DNA of 64,000 nt from positions 1 through 64,000 of the forward strand of contig LLEY01000015.1 of the NCBI GenBank assembly GCA_001414485.1. Reading direction: 5' to 3'. Shown here piece by piece: positions 1 to 11,198 of the stretch. The stretch comes from Calycina herbarum. Its lineage: Eukaryota; Ascomycota; Leotiomycetes; Helotiales; Pezizellaceae. The position numbers and the translations under genes were made by a program. The notes beneath the pieces were generated by a model. It saw only the letters and a program-made list of their open reading frames with translations, ran no database searches and was not told the origin of the DNA. The stretch's first letter is position 1. The number at the start of each line of letters is the position of its first letter.

Positions 1-555
1 CAATCCCTACACGGAGAGGGTTATTAGGAGTCTCAGGAGTACTCAGCGTAGTCCACTCCCATTGACGCAGGAATCGCCTACGATTTTACCAGCTGACTGT
101 TCAGACACCAAACCCCGGTGTCACTGGTCGTCCAGGTGGTCTCTGATTACCTGGCTATTTGAGGTTGTCGATGTACTGATCCGAATCTAGGCCGAATCGA
201 ATTCGAAGCAAGTACGCCGGCGCGCTCGAGTGAGATATTATAACAGGCCGTCCCCGGCGGAGTCGAATTTGGTCTTTTAATGTAACGGCACGAAACGGAT
301 ACTACTACAAAAGAGGCATATGGAAGTGCGTTCGATAGAATGACATATCCGAATACTAGGCTCTGATACGAAGGAAAAGACCAAATTGGTCTTTCCCGAT
401 AGAGAGGAGGCAGCTATTTACAAGAGGTTCGGACAATAGTAAGTCCGGAAGCCATCTGGCTTTTCCAAATCCTGAAACAACATCCGTATCGTATCCTATT
501 CGGCACGCAGACTCGGCAATTCCAATTCCGATCATTCCGATCAATTCCTGATGGT
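1..555. other. Unassigned, non-RIPed DNA at the left edge
   Basis: No convincing gene. Base composition is ordinary, in contrast to the AT-rich, stop-ridden sequence that begins near 556. The Gypsy reverse-transcriptase reading ends abruptly at this junction, so this stretch is either the flank of a truncated Gypsy copy or a later insertion. I see no LTR ends or target duplication that would settle it. Confidence 0.5.
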
Positions 556-3500
556 TCCATCACACCGTTCTAAGACCTTACAGACGTGTTTAACATATTC
601 GAGCTTATTATCAGAGTATATAAGAATGTCGTTAAGGTAAGTCGTATAAAAGTTATCGAGATATTCTATAAGAACGCTATTTATATACCTCTAGTACGTA
701 GCAGGACCGTTGGTTAAGCCGAAAGACAACACCTTATATTTAAACGTGCTATAACAGGTCCGAAAGGTTATAAGTTCTTCTAACTCTAGATCTATACATA
801 TATAGTTAAAAGCTTAACGAATATCGAGCTTTATAAGGATTTTAGTACTAGTGATTCGTATAAGAGTTTCGTCGATTAGCGGAAGAGGGTACTAGTCCTT
901 ATAAGTAAGGTTATTAAGTTTCCAGTAGTCGACACAAAGCTATAAGCTTCCGTCAGGCTTCTTTATAAACAGTACTAGAGAGGCGAAAGGGGCGTAGCTA
1001 GGAATAATAAACCCTTTATTAAGGTTATCGAGGATATACTGTTTCATAGCTAGAAGTTCCTTAGTCGTCATCTTATATAACAGGCTATATAATAGAGTAT
1101 TCAGACCTATAAGTTCGATCCAGTAGTCGACTTAGTTTCGTAGCAGAGAAAGCTCGTCTAAAGCTCTCTTTAAAAAGACATCCTTAAAGTCTATATATTC
1201 CTAGTAAACGTTCTATTCTACTAGTTATTCGTCTAAAGCGTAATCTACTAAAGAGAGCTCTATATATAACCTGTCTATAAGAGTATAGTCAATCTCTTAT
1301 AAGCTAGTAGAGAAGACTTTATTATCGCGCTTTTAAAGGTTAAGTTTAAAAGCAGCAGCTCTAATATAATAGATATTAATAGCGAAGTCTTCTATAGGTT
1401 TATAGATGTCCGTAAGCGAGCTTATAGCCGCTTTACAGTCTATAACTAAACGTTTTCCTAAGAAGGATCGACAACGTTATTAGCAGTTAGGAATAAGGAC
1501 CTATATTCTATTCTAGGCAGAGACGAGGTCTTGTTAAAAGCTTTCGTCTAGAATTTCCTCGAGAGTAACTAGTAGCGAGGTTTAGCGCTAGCTTCGAGGC
1601 AGTATCGAATAGATTAATATAGGTTCCTCCGTAGCATTCCAGCAGAGGTCGCGGTTCTCTATATCCTCCTAAGCCTAGAGGTCTAGCGAGGAGATAGTTA
1701 TCGATTCCCTAGTAATAAGTACTAAGTAATTAAATCAATAAATCAGGGGAAGGGATTCTAGCTACTTAATCTTACAGCTACGGACTACTAACTTTATATT
1801 TACGTCTATAAGCTATTAACAGCCGATAATAATATCGTATCTACTAATATTAGTAATTAGGAAGGGCGTATTAGTAAACTATTATCTATTAATACTTAGC
1901 GTTAAGCGAATAACGTAAGTAATCGCTAGTCCTTTATATCTATTAAACCCTATAATTGATATTATATATAATAGCTTTTCCGTAGCCTATCTATAATATT
2001 AACTTAACTAGTCGGCTAAAGCCGTGTTAATAAATAGCTATCTATTCGCTCTAGTATTAATAAGTCTAGTAGTATTAAAAGTATATCTATTCTTAATTAA
2101 AGTATATATAGTTATAAAAGCCTTTCCGCCTATTATATAACTTAGATTAAGAGGTTAAGATCTAAGTTTATTTTACTCTAAAGAGGAGACTTACTTTAGA
2201 GCTATTCTTTTCCCGAGTCCTTATAGACGAGTTCCTCGTTAGCCGATTCTTTTCCCGACGCTTATAGTCTGTAGGAGTCTATAAGCGAGTTTTCAGCGTC
2301 TTCTAATAGCTTAATAGCTATAAAGGGTTTTTAAGGAAGAGGGCATTTACTGGCGTAGTACCTAGGTTCATCGTAATTATAACAGATAACGTCTGCTACA
2401 TCCTAGACAGGAGTCGTACTCTTACGAGTAGGCAAAGGAGTCTTACGGTCCGTAACTAGAGAGTAACGGACCAGGCTTTGGGTTAGCGGATAACTAATAG
2501 CAGCACGTAGAGCCGGAAGTTGGTAAGTTAATCCATAGCCGGCAGAGAAACCTCTTATAGGTAGGCGGCGGTTATAGCGAGCTGTAAGACGTTCCTTAAT
2601 AGTTACCCTATCTTAATAAACAAAGTAACAGCGGTTACATAACTGGTTAAAGGTTACTAGAGTGATTCAGACTAGCGAGATACTTACTTAGAGAGCTAGC
2701 GTAAGCTTCTAGTACAAATCTTCGGACCACTCACTTAACAGGATATAAGCCTTAGTTATAAGGCTTAAGAAGGTTGCTTTAAACATAGCAAAAGTCTTGT
2801 CCTCTTATATCAAGAGTTTATAGAAGACCTTATAGACCTCTACAGCTTCGTTACTATCTATAAACAAGGTATCTAGATATATAAGCATATCTATAACGTC
2901 TATAAATAAGGTAGGGGAACCGAAATCCATCTATAGTTCTAGGTGCTCTTATACTACGCCAGAAGTAGCTATAAAGACGAAGGTAAGTTTATCTTATTCG
3001 TCCTCGAAGAGGTTCTTTCTTATTTTACTAGCTAGGATAATCCACTAGGCCTTATATGACAGGGAGATGCCGTCCTTAAGTTTCTCGCTATCTTAGAACT
3101 TACGAGTAGAATTGTCGGAACTAAATCGGGAACGGGAGGAGTTAGTAGTAGCCTCTCGGAGGGCTTACGTATACTCGAGGCTTAGGAGAGGGTTGTCAGA
3201 GTGGTTTACAGGCAACGGGGTTTAGTAGAGTTACATACGTAAAGAGAGGATTTCAGCCCGTAAACGAACGTTTTCGTCTATAGGAGGCTCGCTTATCGCA
3301 GGGGAGGCAGGCGAGGGAGAGGCGACTCCAGGGGTGTTATCCAGTTATTAAGGCTCGGTTTAAGACAAGCTAGTAGGTGTCTTCCCTTTTCCGCCACGAC
3401 CACTTCAAGTGTCGGCTATTATATTGTCAGAAAGGAAAGAGGAGAAGGTAGGGAGAGGTTATAAAAAAGGTTATACAGGCCGTTACAGGCGTGTCTTTCG

Positions 3501-3690
3501 AGGAGATAAGTCGTTACAGACGCAGAGATGCTCGAGGGATCCGTTTATAAGAAGAGGGGCCGTTATAGGCGGAGGAGGAGGGTCGTAATCACACTATTAC
3601 AAGTGTAAGATCTTCTAGCTATTACAAGCGTAGAATCTAGTCGATATTATAATCCTTCGTAGAGAGTAAAAAGGGTTAAGCTTTAAATAA
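556..3690 (-). mobile_element. Ty3/Gypsy retrotransposon internal region, RIP-degraded and 3'-truncated
   Basis: Read on the minus strand. Near 740-600 there is a Gypsy reverse-transcriptase core: FGLTNGPATY followed by a stop where Gln is usual, then RYIN, EYLD and a YLNDILIY version of the YLDDILIY active-site motif. Near 2392-2340 a gag CCHC zinc knuckle is recognisable, but its second Cys reads Tyr, its Gly reads Arg and its His reads Tyr, all transition-type changes; CX2C spacing and the final Cys remain. Gag therefore lies at higher coordinates than pol, as expected for a minus-strand copy whose 5' LTR is at 3691-3922. Integrase and the 3' LTR are missing because the copy stops at about 556. 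Numerous TAG/TAA codons exclude activity. Confidence 0.85.
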
Positions 3691-3922
3691 TATCATAATC
3701 TATATCTAAAGGTAAAGGCATAAGAGTATATATATATATATTCGAGAATTTAAAGCTATAGTTCTAAGAACGAGGGAATGCGGAATATATACCCTACGAA
3801 AAAGGGGTATTCCTGCTAACTATAAAGAGCCTTTAATCTCGTCATAAATCCGTCCAAGCGTTACGGCTCTGACGGTCACGTGTAGGACCGAGAATCACGT
3901 GTTACGGACCAGCGCCGTAACA
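3691..3922 (-). repeat. LTR of the Gypsy copy (family A)
   Basis: About 232 bp. On the minus strand it begins TGTTACGGCGCTGG and its far end is a RIP-altered form of TTCGTGACA. It matches the LTR at 37980-38211 nearly base for base and the better-preserved LTR at 23573-23809 more loosely. It abuts the minus-strand Gypsy internal region, so it is that element's 5' LTR. Two CACGTG sites lie at about 3877 and 3896. Confidence 0.85.
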
Positions 3923-3980
3923 GCGCTGACTTGTGAATATCAAGCGTAAACCACGTGTAAAGAAAGAGCCCCGAGGTCAT

Positions 3981-4021
3981 CTCGCGGTGGACATAAAAAG
4001 CCGCAGAAAAATGTCCGTGCA
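3981..4021 (+). repeat. Left terminal inverted repeat of the Tc1/mariner-like element
   Basis: 41 bp, identical in reverse complement to 6100-6140; the sequence includes GACATAAAAAGCCGCAG. The exact identity contrasts with the decayed coding region and defines the element boundary. Confidence 0.85.
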
Positions 4022-4135
4022 TTTTAGCCTATTTTCATCACCCTATCATTTAGTACGTCATAGCAAAATAAATGAAAATAAACAACCCTCTAACACCCCT
4101 AATAATACTCTTTTAAGACAAATACCAAGTCTATA

Positions 4136-5978
4136 ATGCCCCCTAATCCAGTTCAAAAAGACGTATCTGCCAAGAAGGGTAGAAACCAGTATACTAGCCC
4201 TCGACAGCCCCCTACACCTCCTAAGAAAAAAGACCCTTTTAAGGGTATAATTTAAGGAACAAAACGTAAAAACGAGCACTATAACCACAGCGACACACCC
4301 TGCAAAGCCCGTGTATTGTCTATAGTAGAATAGGAGGATCATAAGCTATTTAAGAAGCGTGTAAATAGAGAGGAGATATTCAAGTTCTACGGCGTTTCTA
4401 AGAGGATAGGATATAAGATTATTAAGGAGAGGGATCTACTAACGTTAGCTTACACATTCTACAACGACGTAAGGAAGGAGGAGACGCGAGGGCCTAAAGA
4501 ACCCATAAGCGACGAGGACTATAAGAGGCTTAAGAAGCTTATTATAGATAATAGCTTTAATAGACGAACTATAACTTAGGATAGCCTTACAAAAGAGATT
4601 AAGATACCTGGAAAGAAGCCAGGCATATACCTTAGTAGGAGAACAGTTCAAAGACATATACGCGAGCGGGGGTAGAAGCATTGTATTACGTGTAGGAAGC
4701 ACTAGCTGTCAGACAATACTTATAAGCGAAGAGTAAAATAGGCTGAGGATATGCTTACAAAATACCCTAATAAGGAGGACTAGTACAAGGTCCTCTTTTC
4801 AGATGAAGTAAGTAGTATTCTAGTTATTTTCTATTCTACTTTACTAACCTTCTCCTAGGTTCATTTCTCCTTTAGACCTTAAGGACGCCTTTACATTCTC
4901 CGCCGCCCTGTCACGAATCACGTGTCAGCACGTGAATAAGTGAAGTCCAGGCGACGCCCTAACAGGACAAGCACTATTGTAACCCTGATAGTTGGAAAGG
5001 ATTGAATATAGAAGGACATATAATCCTGAGGATCTCATTACAGTTATATCACGTGACTCGGTTAGAACGGTCAGGTAATAGAGTCCAGTTTTGAGGAGCC
5101 CTAGAAATGGAGTCGGACTCCATCTTCGGGACTCCTGCCAAGCAGGACTCCAACATAAACGAAGGTTCTATATAAGACTGGCACGTCTGCCATTAGATAG
5201 GAGCTTCGTGCTCAACTTTAGTTATCAATCTTATTATCTTGTTTAACATCTTTGATACAAGTAACGAGTTCACTTCCAAGTGAACAACCCGGCGCATCTG
5301 TACTTCTTATCTACATACCAACCTTCGAGACTTAGTCATCTTTGTTTAGTTCGTTTAAGTTTCGTTACACGCCCTTATAAGAAGACATGTCCCGATTATA
5401 TATAAGAACAACAATAGAAGAAGAAGAAAAGAAAGAATAAGGGTAAGGGCAAGGCAAAGTAAGGGGATGAAATAGGGGAGGAACCAGATACCGACTATAA
5501 ACTCTACGCTTAGGCAGTAATTAGACATGGTTATAAGAGCGAATTAGTCTTCTATAACGCTGGGAATTCTAATAGTAAGATAACCTACGCTTATTACATT
5601 TTATAAATCCTTAAGCCTTATATCCTTCCTCTTCTATAATAAGGTAAAGAGTTTATTCTTAAAGAAGATAGGGATTCCGGACATAGGTATATAAAAGCTA
5701 AGAATAGCAATGTTATTACAAAGTAGAAGAAGAAGCATAGACTTAAGAGTTATAAGAACTACGCTAGCTCTCCTAACATAGTTCTTGTAGAGAACGCCTA
5801 GTTAGTTCTAAAGAGTTATATATATAAACACCCTTACAACGATATTAAGACTTTAAGGGAGCTAGCTTTAGAGGGGTAGGAGAAGTTATCCCAAAAAATA
5901 ATAGATAAGTAGGTAGAAGAGATACTAGATAGGCTCTAGGATGTCATAGATTCTAAGGGAAAGATAATAGGGCATTAA
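4136..5978 (+). pseudogene. Tc1/mariner-like transposase relic
   Basis: Starts at ATG 4136. The frame gives a basic N-terminus, a helix-turn-helix-like region ending SRRTVQRHIRERG, and the first catalytic segment YKVLFSDE. A GT-AG intron (about 4807-4858) then interrupts before VHFSFRP. The frame is broken at 4908 by the solo LTR and resumes at about 5375 with KEFILKEDRDSGH (second catalytic segment) and YASSPNIVLVENA (third, where SPDLNPIEN-type sequence is usual). The end is TAA at 5976. At least seven in-frame TAG/TAA codons sit mostly where Trp or Gln is expected, fitting RIP. Not functional. Confidence 0.85.
4909..5369 (+). repeat. Solo LTR (family B) inside the transposase gene
   Basis: 461 bp, begins TGTCACGAATCACGTG and ends TTTCGTTACA. 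It is flanked by a perfect 5-bp target duplication CGCCC (4904-4908 and 5370-5374). A TATA-like CTATATAAG near 5168 suggests plus orientation. It contains three CACGTG sites (about 4922, 4932, 5053). No internal retrotransposon sequence adjoins it, so it is a solo LTR left by LTR-LTR recombination. Confidence 0.9.
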
Positions 5979-6099
5979 AAGTTGTAAATAGCTTTAAAAC
6001 TAACTTTAAAAGTGTTAAAAGTAATATATTCATGACATTGTAGCTATATTACAAGTGCTATGAAAATGGGTGGGATTTCCATGATTAAGCGATGATTAG

Positions 6100-6140
6100 T
6101 GCACGGACATTTTTCTGCGGCTTTTTATGTCCACCGCGAG
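6100..6140 (-). repeat. Right terminal inverted repeat of the Tc1/mariner-like element
   Basis: Exact reverse complement of 3981-4021, followed directly by GTCAT, which also precedes the left repeat. Confidence 0.85.
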
Positions 6141-6423
6141 GTCATGTAGTATGAATTTAGAATTAATTGCTTTCATTCTATATAAGCTTCCTCCCAGAAT
6201 AGTAATGTCTCTCAAAGGCGACACAGCGAATGCTGCCAACTCCTAGAGTGGACCAGACAAGTGACAATAGTCAACCACGACTGCAAAAAACGACTCGATG
6301 AAGAAAATACGGAATTTCAATAAGCTCATACTCCAAAACTCCACCCACGCTGTTGGTGGCGCCATCCTAAATCCAAATCAATACTCCGTCAATGCAACTC
6401 CGAGAAACAGAAACCCCTTATTT

Positions 6424-8764
6424 TCATACTAGCAATGCGTTCACAATCCCATCATATGCGCGCTCCACAGTTCTATTACCCACACCAGGCACTGCTCGTA
6501 ACTGCTGTAAAGTTTGAATGTTGCTCTCGTCTTGTAGTTCCAAAAATTCCACCAAATCTCTAGCCTTCTTCGCCCCAACACCACTAAGTCCCATAATCAA
6601 AGCCACGTCTCGTGAATTTACAATATCGAGTAGCTGTTTGGTTCGCGGCGTTGGGGGTTCTCGTTCGGCGTCAAGCTGATCTGAAAAGATCTTCAGAGCG
6701 GATTTGGCAGATTTGGACTTTGATTTCTTCGGTTTGGGTTGTTTGTAAGCGAAGCTGTCGTCCTCCTGATACTCACCCTGTACTATTGCCGAACCGTTGA
6801 ACTCATCATCCAAATCGACGTGTACATGTAACTTGGTCTTTGCTGGTCTGACTTGCTCCTCTGGTAAATAATCTTCAAAAGAATTTGCAGGCGTAGGAAG
6901 TTGTGTATTTGAAACGATAGGCGCAGTGGCAATGACTTTTCGCTGTTGAATTTGCAAAGGAGCCGGTTGCATGACTGATTCCGAATCTCTCTTTGCCTGA
7001 ATCTTTGCTTTGAGGTTGGCGATCTTCTTTTGTAATTTTTCTTGTGCTGGAAAGTATGGTACTGCCATTTCGTACATTTTCAGTGCGCTGGTATCCTCCC
7101 CTCTTTCCTTGTGTTGCTTCGCCATCAGCAAAAATCTCAAGCCTTCTGCTCTTGCTTCTTCGGCCTCGCCATTCTCAATCTTTCTCTCCAAAGCTTCGAG
7201 TCGCTTTTGCACCGCTTCACTAATTTCGGCGGGGGCTTTGCCAGATGGTTGATCCAATGCGCGATTCGCTAGGGCTTCTGATACTTTTCGTTCTATCAAT
7301 TCTTCGATTTTTGCTGCCGATAACTCAGCAGCAGATTTCGTAGCAGTTGGTCGAGCCAATTTCGTTGGACGAGAGTTACCCGTTGCATCGGAAGGTCTCT
7401 TTTGACCAGGATTCGTTTTCCGTACCGTGGTAGTATTCGTGTTTGATGTCCGCGGCGCAGGCTTTGCCTTGTCTGTGTAAACCGAGAAGGCCTTTGCTGG
7501 TTTATCTCCCTTTTGTGCTCCTGCGATGGGGTGTGTGTTATGGGCATTTGCCAGCGGTCGCAGGGGTTGTCGCTGTTGTAAAGTTGCACCGCCAACTGGT
7601 GCTGTCTTTCTAGGAGCTTGAGTAAAGACAATCTCATTCTCAATCTCCCTGACTTCGATTCGTTTCGCGCGCGAGCTGACGTTCAGACTTGAAAGCGTGT
7701 CTAAATGATAGGATCGTAAAGGCGCAAGGTTCAATATCATAATTGTAATTCCGTTGTTCTGGCCCAGACTCAAGATTCTCGTCATCTTAGACTCTCTGTA
7801 TGGTATCCTCTTATCCCCACGCCCAATGGCATCAATGCACGAACTCAGCACAAATAAGGATTTATTTATGCTTGCAGACTCGACCATTCTCTCCTTTCCA
7901 TTCTCCGTTCGTCGATTGTCCTCGGAACCAGCCAGGTCTATCGCAGACGCAGTACTTACCAGCGTTCCATCTCCATTGGTCTGATGTAACTTTACCATCA
8001 GGATGGCGTGACTTCGACTCGATTCAGCATTGAGTTTTGTGCCGGCGGTTGAGCGGTTGTTGTTGGCCTCGATATATAGCTTTTCGAAATCTTTCAAGTC
8101 GTCGCAAGCTCTTTCCGAAAGCCCAACCACAATCGTCTTCCCATTTTTCTCTCGCAGAGGCAATCCAGCCAAGGACCGCTTCTCTGGTGATTCGAAAAGA
8201 TCGTAAACTTTGTCATTGTAAATTTCGTAATACGAGAGAGTAATAGAAACACTTGTTTCTCCGCCGGAATCCTTTTGTGTTTTTCTTCCTCTGCGATATA
8301 TTCCACTCAACAGACGTGGTATAACGCCTCTCTCGGAGAGCTTCATCCCGCCTCTCATCGTATGTGTTTTGCCGGTGCCCGTAACGCCATAAGCAAATAT
8401 CGTCACGTCGAGGCCTTGAAAGAGCGATTTGAGAGTCGGCGCGACTGAGATCTATCAGCATCATTTCAATTGAATTGATTCTTCGCGTGTATCGAACCTT
8501 CGTTTGTGAATAACTCCTCTTGCGATGTCCCCATGTTATAAACGCCATTGAACGCGAAACTGAATTCCTCCGCTTCGTTTTTGGGATTCGGTATTTTGAC
8601 TATATTCGTAGACTTGCCATCTTGGGTTCCTTCCGTGGTGACGATTACATCTTTGTCGAGCTCTTTGTCAAGCAAAGGACGAAGGCGTGCAACGACTGGT
8701 AGGCATTGTTGTTAGCGGTGAGGATTTCGATTGCGACCTAGGGGAGTTTACCTCGAACAGACAT
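6424..8764 (-). CDS. Kinesin-10/Kid-like motor protein with C-terminal helix-hairpin-helix
   Basis: Three exons: 8764-8752, 8695-8498 and 8444-6424, giving 743 residues; junctions are phase-consistent. The N-terminus MSVRVVARLRPLLDKE is the first beta strand of a kinesin motor with no extension before it. The nucleotide site is intact: P-loop GVTGTGKT, switch I NAESSRSH, switch II DLAGSE. The motor ends near residue 340 and is followed by a basic Pro/Thr-rich linker, a predicted coiled coil around EAVQKRLEALERKIE, a TPR-like helical stretch, and a C-terminal pair of helix-hairpin-helix segments (GLSGVGAKK and AVPGVGNRT). Motor plus HhH is the KIF22/Kid arrangement: plus-end motors that bind chromosome arms and push them to the spindle equator. 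Role in this fungus is inferred from architecture. Confidence 0.9.
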
Positions 8765-9165
8765 TATGAACAGTACTTATGAATCGCGAAAACAAATAAT
8801 CAAAAAGAGGATCCAAAGAAATATCCACCGCCAAAAACTGGTTGTCGTCGAGCCACTTGCACTCTTGATGGATGTCGAATCGAAGCTTGTCCCGCATCAG
8901 GGCAGGATTAAAATTGAAGGTTGGAAGGCGCGTTGGAGGCTGTTAACAGGGCAACGAGAATTTGCACAGACCGATCTTGGGGTAAGAAAACCCTTGCCGA
9001 TGCACCAACTACGACCACTTACTGGAAAGTTCTCAATTAATCTTATTTAGGCACCAAAAAAAATTGTTTTTCTATTTCTACTTTGTACTTTTTGGTAAGA
9101 TGACCTACGCCCAAATGGGACTGGTCCAGGGCTGAGTTAACTAACAATTACTCTCGACTGACTTT
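8765..9165. other. Upstream region of the kinesin gene
   Basis: About 400 bp between the kinesin start and the end of the MYND gene, both on the minus strand. It should hold the kinesin promoter. No TATA box or convincing ORF was seen. Confidence 0.5.
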
Positions 9166-10175
9166 CTACTCCTCCCCCTCCACCAAACCCTTCTTACAAA
9201 TATGCTTGTGGTACTTCCACTGCAGCAAATTAGCATATGTGTTTTTCGTTGATTCAGGAGCCGAAAGCAATGGGTAAGGACGAAACTTGGCCCTGGCCAC
9301 TTGAATGGGAGAGGAGTTCAAAAAGGGGAACAAATGGAAAAGTTGCTTACATCCGCCTTCTGGTGGTCCTTACCACAATACCGCTGAATTTTACAAGCTC
9401 CACAGGCAGTTAAGTCGTCCTGTTTCCGACAGCCTCGACTTCCACAAATAAAATGGGTTTTTTGTTCCTTCTTAACAAGTTCGCCCAGCTCAGATTGGGA
9501 CCCTCCAATTTGATCAACCAGGCGATCCGAGGCATTCGATATGGTCCGAACCGGACTGTGCTTATATGTTTTCTTCCAAGTTTTTAGTTTTGGGATCAAT
9601 TCCTTGACTCGAGGGTGAACGGGTTCATCGGACTAGAGGATGATAGTGGAGAGAAATTGTAGCAACGTGCCAAAGTCGGCATCGAAGGAATTGGGTGGGA
9701 ATGGTGAAGGGGACGATCGGTCGGCCGCCTTCATGTTCTTCTCGAAGTCGGATTCAAGCATCTTTTCTACGATATCGTGGGCGATCGAGGTGCCATTATT
9801 TCGGTACTTTGCTACTCGGGTTGCGACGTCTGGGCTCGACATGAGCCAACTGAGCAGCACGCCTACTGCTGGGAAATAATACTGTGAGGAGGATTTGTCG
9901 TGCAGTAGCGGGTCATCGCTGGTCAAGTACTCGAGGAAGGCTACCCCAGGTTAGCTTTTGCGGTAGTGGAATTGCAGAGATTTATACGCACTATCTAAAT
10001 ACTGGCTGGAGATCTGGTCAATTGCGTAGGTTCTCTCCGTGGGCGGAAAACGCTGGAGGACACCAAGTTGGTTGTTGAGTGGAACTGGACATTTCTCTGG
10101 CAGCTCTGGGTATTTCAAGGCGGCATATCCAATCGAGTGCAAGGTCATGCCTTGGGGGAAATCGGGAGGCGCCAT
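9166..10175 (-). pseudogene. MYND-type zinc-finger protein gene with an in-frame TAG
   Basis: Exons 10175-9992, 9940-9351 and 9219-9166 are phase-consistent and total 276 codons, start MAPPDFPQG, stop TAG at 9166. The C-terminus is a MYND finger: HFICGSRGC, then CGACKIQRYC, then HQKAD joined across the last intron to WKYHKHIC, giving the full Cys/His ligand set. Upstream is an alpha-helical region of about 190 residues that I do not recognise. The frame is interrupted once, by TAG at 9633-9635, just before SDEPVHPRV. Either this is a nonsense allele in an otherwise intact gene, or the TAG is the acceptor of a 138-nt in-frame intron beginning GTAGAA in the DIVEKM region. The skipped segment looks coding, so I favour the first. 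MYND fingers mediate protein-protein contacts. Confidence 0.7.
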
Positions 10176-11198
10176 GATTGATATGGATGCGATTGATGCT
10201 AATGTGAGAGCTAGTTGTGTGTGTTACAATGCTCTTGGAATGAATATGGTGTTTGTGGAGGTGCGCGGCGGGGTAAGCGCGTGGAAACGTGCCGATATTT
10301 AACATCACTACCCCCTCACTCTTTCCCCTCGGAATTTAATGCCAGAACCATTGACAACGCCATAGCGAAACTTTGAACAGTGGTCAGCCACGAACCTCAT
10401 GTCCTGCATGCTCTTTAAACAATCCACATAGGGTTGAATTGATTGTCCATGCCCGAGAAGTTGGAAGCAAATATTTCGTTCCTCACGATGGGGTTGGGTA
10501 TACTCTGGTTGAACCTAGGAACATTTCATTCTCGTTTTCATCATGTAACACAGAGTCAGGGACGAGGTAATAGGAAGGACAGCTTGAACCCTCTCCCGAA
10601 GAGGTCCGGGCCAAGCCAGGGAAGGAACGACATTGAGACAGTCGGGCCAAGTCGGCTCTAAGTGAAGGAGTCGTGCCTTCCCTTCTCGCTTTCATCGTGG
10701 ATGGTGACCCAAAGTCGAGGTTGAGGAAGGAGCGACCTTGGGTTCGTTCACTCTCGAGGTGGCCGAGCTATTCATGCCACTGAGATGTCAAGTGGCTCTG
10801 AAATCGCTACTCAACTTGAGGGACTCACGATAATCACGATGAACAATAAAAGTAGCAATGACGGTTTTTGTTGTCCTAGATTTCCAGTGCAATTCAAATA
10901 ATTACTTGAACTATACCAGCAGTTTAGCACGATGAGAATTACCTCCCTGGTACTTGCCACGTACCACTTTTATTGTTCATCGCGAACAGGAGAAAAAGCG
11001 CCATAGAACCTGCCCTTGGTAGACACAGCTTACTTGCTAACTACATGGCATGGCTGGGTTGAATTACGAAAGGCACGAGGGAGCAATGTTTTGTGAGTTG
11101 GTAAAGACTGTGATTAATTTGCATGTCCTAAAGCGCAATCCATCGAATTCAAGCCGTTTGAACGGACTATGAAAGTTTTCACAGCAAGTTGCGTGGCC
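10176..11198. other. Intergenic, with a 17-bp inverted repeat pair
   Basis: No gene seen in about 1 kb. A perfect inverted pair CGATGAACAATAAAAGT occurs at 10837-10853 and, reversed, at 10966-10982, separated by 112 nt. This could be the ends of a small decayed inverted-repeat element; no target duplication was found. Confidence 0.5.

Larger units (their letters stand above)
3981..6140 (+). mobile_element. Tc1/mariner-like DNA transposon, interrupted by a solo LTR
   Basis: Bounded by 41-bp perfect terminal inverted repeats (3981-4021 and 6100-6140) starting CTCGCGGTGGAC. It carries a plus-strand DDE transposase relic (4136-5978) and contains a 461-bp solo LTR at 4909-5369. Without the LTR and its duplication the element is about 1.7 kb, a normal size for the superfamily. 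Immediately outside both ends lies GTCAT (3976-3980 and 6141-6145), which looks like a 5-bp target duplication rather than the TA dinucleotide expected for Tc1/mariner. Confidence 0.85.
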
